Of a stretch of 10,832 nt of DNA, positions 6,819 through 10,832 are shown one piece after another. This DNA comes from Planctomycetota bacterium. Lineage in GTDB: Bacteria; Planctomycetota; PLA2; JAEUHO01. Position 1 is the first letter of the stretch; each line of letters opens with the position of its first letter. Below the pieces are notes generated by a model. It searched no databases. It saw nothing but the letters and a program-made list of their open reading frames with translations, and was not told where the DNA came from. The stretch is from the NCBI GenBank assembly GCA_029213105.1, contig JARGNS010000072.1, positions 1-10,832 on the forward strand. Direction: 5' to 3'. Position numbers and translations under genes: made by a program.

Positions 6819-8396
6819 ATGCAGCGCCACGTCGCCGGTCTGATCGTCTTGCTCTTGCTGACCGCCTTGGCGCTGGCACCCGAACACGTGCTCGCCAAGG
6901 AGGGGGACGAGCCCGCGCCTGCCCAGCCGGGCGACACGATCACCTGGGTGAACGACGTCGCCAAGGCCTTCGAGAAGGCCGCCGAGAAGAAGGTGCCGGT
7001 CATGATCTGCATCAACTCACGGCGCGTCGACGGCGGCCGCGAGGAGCCGGCGGCCAAGGGCCTGCGCGAGGTTGTCTACCGCGACCCCCGCATCGTCACG
7101 AAGTCGCGTCGGTTCGTGTGCATCTTCCTCACTTCCGAGGGCTCCTCCGCGGACTACGGCGAGCTGCGCGCGCGCTTCGGACTCTCGGGTACGTTCGTCT
7201 CGCCGCAGCACATCTTCGCAAGCCCCACGCACAAGCAGGGTGACACCTTCCTCGCCCGGCGTGAGTACTGGCCGTACGGCAAGGGTGCCGAGGCCGTCAA
7301 GCAGCTCCTCGCCATGATGGACAAGGCGCTGGGCGCCTACGGCCTCGACGCCGGAACGCCCGAGACCACGCCCCCCGCCGAGGGCGACCCCGACGCAGGC
7401 GCCGGTGACGGTGCCGGCGATCCGGCCGCTCCCGGCGACGAGGCCGCACGCAAGGCGTGGATCGAGAAGCTGCTCGGCATCGTGCGCGACGGCGACGAGG
7501 CCAAGCGCCGGAGCGCACTGAGTTCGCTCGTGTCCAACGACAAGGAGGGCGACTGCACCACGCCCGTCATCGCGCTGCTCGCCGAGTTCCAGGAAGACAA
7601 GGACCACGTCCCCCATCTGATCGACGTGGTGCGCGCGCTTGGCATCCCCGAGTTGGACGACGCGGCGCGCGCCATGGACAGCCTGCTCAAGCACAAGGAC
7701 GATGTGCTGCGCGCGAACGTGGCCGTCACCCTCGAGTACATCGGCTGCGGTGAGAGCGTGTCGTCACTCAAGGCCCGCGTGGGTCGCGAGAAGGACGAGA
7801 AGATCGCCAACCACATGTACCGCGCCCTCGGTCGCTGCGGTGTGGGCGACGCCAAGGTGCGCTCCCTGCTGCTCAAGAAGGCCAAGGGCGCCAAGAGCGA
7901 GTGGGCCACGTACGGCCCCATCGTGGGGCTGGCCTACTTCGAGAAGGACGCCAAGGCCGCGCGTGGCCTCGAGAAGCAACTCCAGGCCGTCGGGCCGCCC
8001 GGCGGACGACGGGGCGGTGGCCGCGGCACGATGAAGCGCACGCTGCTGGCCTGGGCACTCTCCGAGGTGAAGGACCCCAAGAGCGGGAAGTTCATGCGCG
8101 AGAAGCTGATCAAGCCCATGGAGAACACCCAGGCGTGGTGGAAGGACGCGGTCGTGACGTACTACGACGCGGTGGCGCGCGCCTGCGAGGGCGACGAGAG
8201 CGCTGTCGGCGACGTGGATACGGGCATCCGCCGCACCCTCGAGTTCGTGGGCGGCACGAAGGAAGTGATGGACGATGCCCGCCGCGAGCGCGACAAGTCC
8301 AAGTTCGAGCCCAAGGCGGACTGGGAGATCGAGGGCGGCGGCTTTGGCGGCGGCGGCGGCCGCCCGGGCGGCGGACGCGGTGGCCGGGGGCGCTGA
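6819..8396 (+). CDS. exported thioredoxin-fold / HEAT-repeat protein with Gly/Arg-rich tail
   Basis: This is a 525-residue protein of unknown function. Residues 1-26 are a clear signal peptide: a basic start, a Leu-rich core and a cleavage site after HVLA. Residues about 40-175 look like a thioredoxin-like domain, with a helix plus strand AFEKAAEKKVPVMICIN, later YRDPRIVTKSRRFVCIFL and the switch to KGAEAVKQLLAMM. However, the place of the CxxC active site reads RRVDGGRE, so it is not expected to be a disulfide oxidoreductase. A Pro/Asp/Gly/Ala linker (about 175-208) leads to HEAT-like alpha-helical repeats (about 209-385). A Gly/Arg insert (392-403) interrupts the helical region, and the protein ends in a GGGxGGGGG-type Gly/Arg tail (about 504-525). 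GGAGG (6808-6812) six bases before the ATG sets the start. A protein-binding or scaffolding role outside the cytoplasm is inferred. Confidence 0.75.
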   Translation: MQRHVAGLIVLLLLTALALAPEHVLAKEGDEPAPAQPGDTITWVNDVAKAFEKAAEKKVPVMICINSRRVDGGREEPAAKGLREVVYRDPRIVTKSRRFVCIFLTSEGSSADYGELRARFGLSGTFVSPQHIFASPTHKQGDTFLARREYWPYGKGAEAVKQLLAMMDKALGAYGLDAGTPETTPPAEGDPDAGAGDGAGDPAAPGDEAARKAWIEKLLGIVRDGDEAKRRSALSSLVSNDKEGDCTTPVIALLAEFQEDKDHVPHLIDVVRALGIPELDDAARAMDSLLKHKDDVLRANVAVTLEYIGCGESVSSLKARVGREKDEKIANHMYRALGRCGVGDAKVRSLLLKKAKGAKSEWATYGPIVGLAYFEKDAKAARGLEKQLQAVGPPGGRRGGGRGTMKRTLLAWALSEVKDPKSGKFMREKLIKPMENTQAWWKDAVVTYYDAVARACEGDESAVGDVDTGIRRTLEFVGGTKEVMDDARRERDKSKFEPKADWEIEGGGFGGGGGRPGGGRGGRGR

Positions 8397-8417
8397 GCGC
8401 GACCGACCGGCCCCCGG
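8384..8417 (+). terminator. 8-bp GC hairpin spanning the stop codon
   Basis: CCGGGGGC (8384-8391) pairs perfectly with GCCCCCGG (8410-8417). The 18-base loop contains the TGA stop codon (8394-8396) of the HEAT protein. It is followed by GAG and then the TAGGAT hexamer rather than a T-tract. A terminator for the HEAT-protein gene placed directly before the orn promoter is the simplest reading. Confidence 0.45.
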
Positions 8418-8419
8418 AG

Positions 8420-8425
8420 TAGGAT
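8420..8425 (+). promoter_or_regulatory. -10-like hexamer TAGGAT of orn
   Basis: TAGGAT begins 31 bases before the GTG at 8451 and directly follows the GC hairpin. If it is used, transcription starts near 8432. That would leave the ATG at 8424 outside the mRNA and supports the GTG at 8451 as start. Confidence 0.5.
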
Positions 8426-8437
8426 GCGCGCCCCCTC

Positions 8438-8443
8438 AAGGAG
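8438..8443 (+). promoter_or_regulatory. Shine-Dalgarno of orn, deciding a GTG start
   Basis: AAGGAG is 7 bases before GTG 8451 but only one base before ATG 8445. The spacing therefore favours the GTG. Confidence 0.65.
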
Positions 8444-8450
8444 CATGCGC

Positions 8451-9026
8451 GTGGCCGGTCAACTAGCCCAGCAAGGAAACCTCGTCTGGATCGACCTCGA
8501 GATGACCGGGCTCGAGCCCGAGACCTGCCACATCCTCGAGATCGCCACCATCATCACGGATGGGGAACTCGAGGTCATCGCCGAGGGACCGACGATCGTC
8601 GTCCACAACACCGCGGCCCAGCTCGAGACACTCTCGGACTGGAGCCGCAAGACGTTCACCAAGTCGGGGCTCCTCGAGCGCGTGCGCGCCGCGGAGATCG
8701 ACTGCGCGGAGGCCGAGCGGCAGACGCTGGCCTTCATCGCCGAGCACACGGCGCCGCGCTCGGCTCCGCTGTGCGGCAACTCGATCCACACGGACCGCGC
8801 GTTCCTCTACAGCCGCATGCGGACCCTGCACGATCACCTGCACTACCGCAACGTGGACGTCTCGAGCTTCAAGGAAGTGCTCCGGCGTTGGTTCCCCAAG
8901 GCCTACAAGCCGCCGCGCAAGGCGGGGCTGCACGAGGCGCTGACCGACATCCGCGAATCCATCGAGGAACTGCGCTACTACCGGCGCGCCTTCCTGCGGC
9001 CCGACCCCGACGCCCAGCCCAGCTAA
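8451..9026 (+). CDS. orn: oligoribonuclease (3'-5' exoribonuclease)
   Basis: Orn degrades the shortest RNA fragments, such as dinucleotides, to mononucleotides in the cytoplasm, including pGpG from cyclic di-GMP breakdown. The 191-residue protein belongs to the DEDDh exonuclease family, and all metal-binding/catalytic residues are visible. Asp15 and Glu17 are in WIDLEMTGLEP, Asp115 is in CGNSIHTDRAFL, and His161 and Asp166 are in HEALTDIRESIEELRYYR. SSFKEVLRRWFP and the ILEIATIITD strand are also typical. Escherichia coli Orn is about 181 residues, so the length fits. The start at GTG 8451 is chosen by ribosome binding site spacing and because homologues begin shortly before the WIDLEMTGL strand; ATG 8424 or 8445 would add a few unconserved residues. 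The gene appears to be transcribed alone. Confidence 0.95.
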   Translation: MAGQLAQQGNLVWIDLEMTGLEPETCHILEIATIITDGELEVIAEGPTIVVHNTAAQLETLSDWSRKTFTKSGLLERVRAAEIDCAEAERQTLAFIAEHTAPRSAPLCGNSIHTDRAFLYSRMRTLHDHLHYRNVDVSSFKEVLRRWFPKAYKPPRKAGLHEALTDIRESIEELRYYRRAFLRPDPDAQPS

Positions 9027-9084
9027 CAGGCGCCTGCAAGCGGGCTCCACCGGGGCCCTGCATCCGGTCGACAAGGGGACTGCC

Positions 9085-9879
9085 ATGCGCCGGTCCCCCG
9101 CCCCCACCCTGCCTCGCCCGCCGAAGGCCTCCGGGCCGCCCCCGTGGCTGGTGATGGGCATCGGGGCCTGCCTCGCACCGAGCCTCAGGCTCCTCCCCTT
9201 GCTCCAGTATGTGGGCTGGTTCCTCGCGTCCCTCGTCCACGAGACCGGGCACTGCGTGGCCGCATGGATCTTCGGCCTGCCGGCGTACCCCGCCATCCGT
9301 CTGGACGGTCATGCCGCCGCCATGCACAGCGAGCAGAAACTGGTCCTGGTCGCCTTCGTCTGGGCCCTGCTTGGCTGGGTCACCTGGAAGCTCCGACGAC
9401 ACGAGCGCGGTCGCCTTGTCGCGGCAGGCGCAGTCATCCTCTATCCGCTGCTCGCCTTCAGCCAGGGACACGAGTTGATCCATCTGCTCGCGGGGCACGG
9501 TGGAGAGCTGGCCTTCGCGGGCATCTTCTTCTTCCGGGCCCTCTCCGGAGGGTTCACCGAGAGTACGGCGGAGCGCATCACCTACGCGGCGTGCGCCTGG
9601 TTCCTGCTCGGGCGCAATGTCGTGCTCGACTTCGGTCTGATGTCCAGCGAGGTCGCACGGACCGCCTACGCCGGGAACGGCAGCTTCGGCCTGACCCAGG
9701 ACTTCATCCGCGCCGCGCGCATGCTCGGCTGGCCCCTGGGAGGCGTGGGCGCCCTGATGCTGCTGCTCTCCCTGCTCACCCTGCCCCTGGCCTGGTGGGT
9801 CTGGCGCTGTGTCGAGTGCAACCCGGCCTGGCGCGCCATCCCGCGCGAGCGCCGCACCATCGACCGCCGGGCGGCGTGA
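9085..9879 (+). CDS. polytopic membrane protein with two HExxH motifs (M50B-like?)
   Basis: A 264-residue, very hydrophobic protein with about five to six membrane segments (near residues 22-48, 86-98, 107-125, 136-152, 165-185 and 215-245). The first HExxH motif, HETGH (52-56), follows a hydrophobic helix and continues CVAAWIFGLP. This resembles the HExGHalaall-G pattern of M50/M50B intramembrane metalloproteases. A second motif, HELIH (129-133), sits in SQGHELIHLLAGHGGE, with more His and Glu residues close by. A possible third ligand region is GRNVVLDFG (Asp182), only faintly like the M50 LDG motif. AAGGGG (9073-9078), six bases before the ATG, supports the start. The function is not established: it may be a membrane zinc protease or a non-catalytic relative. 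It converges on the next gene with the stop codons touching. Confidence 0.65.
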   Translation: MRRSPAPTLPRPPKASGPPPWLVMGIGACLAPSLRLLPLLQYVGWFLASLVHETGHCVAAWIFGLPAYPAIRLDGHAAAMHSEQKLVLVAFVWALLGWVTWKLRRHERGRLVAAGAVILYPLLAFSQGHELIHLLAGHGGELAFAGIFFFRALSGGFTESTAERITYAACAWFLLGRNVVLDFGLMSSEVARTAYAGNGSFGLTQDFIRAARMLGWPLGGVGALMLLLSLLTLPLAWWVWRCVECNPAWRAIPRERRTIDRRAA

Positions 9880-10832
9880 CTAGAACGGCGGGTAGGCCTG
9901 CGGGAAGCGGAGGCTGAGCCACGCCCGCTCGTGCGCGACCCAATGGGTCCACCCCAACGCCTCCAGCAGCTCGATCCGCAACTCATGGAGGGAACGCCTG
10001 CGTGGGTACTTGCGCAGCTTCGCCTGCACGGCCTGCAGCGCGTGCGCCGTGCGACCGCGTGCCCGCTCGACCCGCACGAACGTGTCGAGGTAGACACTGC
10101 TTTCGACGTCCGTCCACTTGCGCAGTTCAGCCCACGTAGCGAGAAAGGCCTTCTTCGCCTTCTCACCGCCGTGGGAGAGGGCGCGCGCCTTGCGATGCAG
10201 CGCCTCGGCGTACGCCCGGCGGCGCATCTCCATGCGTCGATGCGTCCGCTTCTCGGTCGCCGTCTTGGGTGTGGCGCCGCTGCCCCGATGCTCGGCAAGC
10301 CGCTTCGGGTCCACGCGAGCCATGACCCGGTCCGCGGCGGCGATCACGCGGGCGCGAGTGCGGGCCGACTGCTTGGGCGCCGCCTCACGATCCCGACGAC
10401 GCAACTGCTCCAGAAGCACGGGAACGAAGCCCGGGCGCTCCGCGAGAAGCGCCGCCGCCAACTCGTCGAAGGCCGCGTCTTCCTTGGCCTCGCGCAACGC
10501 CGCGAGCTTCTCGAGCTTCACCGTGACGAGTTCCTCCTGGAAGCGCGCGTACGGCGAGCGCTTGCCCTTGCTGGGCTCCTCGTCGTCCGACTTGGTCTCG
10601 GACTCCGACGCCGGGACCGCTTCGGGCACGAGCACCCAGATCGGCCAGCCCCCGGGCCGCCGTCCCTGGCCGAACTTCTCTTCGACTTCTTCGCCATAGC
10701 GGATCTCGCCGAAGAGCAGGTCGCCCTCCTCCGCGAGCTTGCCCATGTCCTCTCGCGCGGGGGGCTTGAGGTAGAGCCGCACCCGATCTCCCGCCTGCAC
10801 CTCACGCGCCGCGAAGGAGGGCGAGCCGGCGA
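9880..10832 (-). CDS. tripeptidyl peptidase II-like subtilase, C-terminal part
   Basis: This is the C-terminal part (about 317 residues) of a larger protein; the frame is open to the right edge, so the GTG ending at 10800 is taken as internal. From memory the sequence runs parallel to the end of eukaryotic tripeptidyl peptidase II (S8 family). An acidic/basic low-complexity stretch (SESETKSDDEEPSKGKRSP) is followed by a Leu/Glu-rich helix and then RPGFVPVLLEQLRRRD, like the human YPNYLPLYVARLHQLD. Next come AYAEALHRKARAL (human VDALCRKGCAL), RKWTD (TKWTD) and the final LLEALGWTHWVAHERAWL plus RFPQAYPPF (human LMKLLGWTHC with YPPDYCVF). TPP II removes tripeptides from peptide N-termini and forms giant complexes. 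The catalytic domain lies outside the window, so activity cannot be judged. The TAG stop directly abuts the neighbouring TGA. Confidence 0.75.
   Translation of the reverse strand, partial: AGSPSFAAREVQAGDRVRLYLKPPAREDMGKLAEEGDLLFGEIRYGEEVEEKFGQGRRPGGWPIWVLVPEAVPASESETKSDDEEPSKGKRSPYARFQEELVTVKLEKLAALREAKEDAAFDELAAALLAERPGFVPVLLEQLRRRDREAAPKQSARTRARVIAAADRVMARVDPKRLAEHRGSGATPKTATEKRTHRRMEMRRRAYAEALHRKARALSHGGEKAKKAFLATWAELRKWTDVESSVYLDTFVRVERARGRTAHALQAVQAKLRKYPRRRSLHELRIELLEALGWTHWVAHERAWLSLRFPQAYPPF

Noticed and set aside
5205..6887. 560-codon minus-strand open frame
   Set aside because: It is antisense to gatB, which is unmistakable. The shadow protein is rich in Val/Gly/Asp/Arg with no recognisable motif.
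8424..8426. ATG 8424 as orn start
   Set aside because: It overlaps the TAGGAT hexamer, and the best Shine-Dalgarno spacing points to GTG 8451. Homologues begin close to the WIDLEMTGL strand.
10798..10800. GTG on the minus strand as start of a 306-residue protein
   Set aside because: The frame continues without a stop to the window edge, and TPP II-like C-terminal regions belong to much longer proteins.

Overview
This is a GC-rich (roughly 70% G+C), densely coded bacterial chromosome segment carrying eight complete genes and two genes cut by the window edges. The gene content suggests Planctomycetota: a Rieske/glutamate-synthase-like fusion, an exported thioredoxin-like/HEAT protein with a Gly/Arg-rich tail, and a bacterial protein resembling the C-terminus of tripeptidyl peptidase II. 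That assignment is inference; another GC-rich phylum is possible. I see no mobile elements, CRISPR arrays, tRNA or rRNA genes.

Layout. (1) 1-602: the 3' part of a secreted PHB-depolymerase/LpqC-type esterase with a complete Ser-Asp-His triad. (2) 827-2449: a Rieske [2Fe-2S] domain fused to the FMN and 3Fe-4S synthase domain of glutamate synthase, without a glutaminase domain. (3) 2603-3253: a two-helix membrane protein resembling DUF502, started from GTG behind an unusually complete Shine-Dalgarno sequence. (4) 3419-6692: a compact gatC-gatA-gatB operon for the tRNA-dependent amidotransferase. (5) 6819-8396: an exported thioredoxin-fold/HEAT-repeat protein with no CxxC. (6) 8451-9026: oligoribonuclease orn. 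(7) 9085-9879: a polytopic membrane protein with two HExxH motifs. (8) On the minus strand, 10832-9880: the C-terminal third or less of a tripeptidyl peptidase II-like subtilase. It converges with gene 7 and there is no spacer at all between the two stop codons.

How it works together. The Gat genes form one functional unit that makes Gln-tRNA(Gln) and/or Asn-tRNA(Asn) by transamidation. Most of the other genes look like separate short transcription units. Four of the six plus-strand unit starts inside the window carry a TAnnnT hexamer whose first base lies 31-34 nt before the start codon. This looks like a shared -10 element giving 5' leaders of about 20 nt. GC-rich hairpins lie just before two of these (gatC and orn), consistent with a terminator followed directly by a promoter.

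The least ordinary items are the TPP II-like C-terminus, the double-HExxH membrane protein, the glutaminase-less Rieske-GltS fusion, and the uniform -10 placement. No clearly new multi-gene system is visible.
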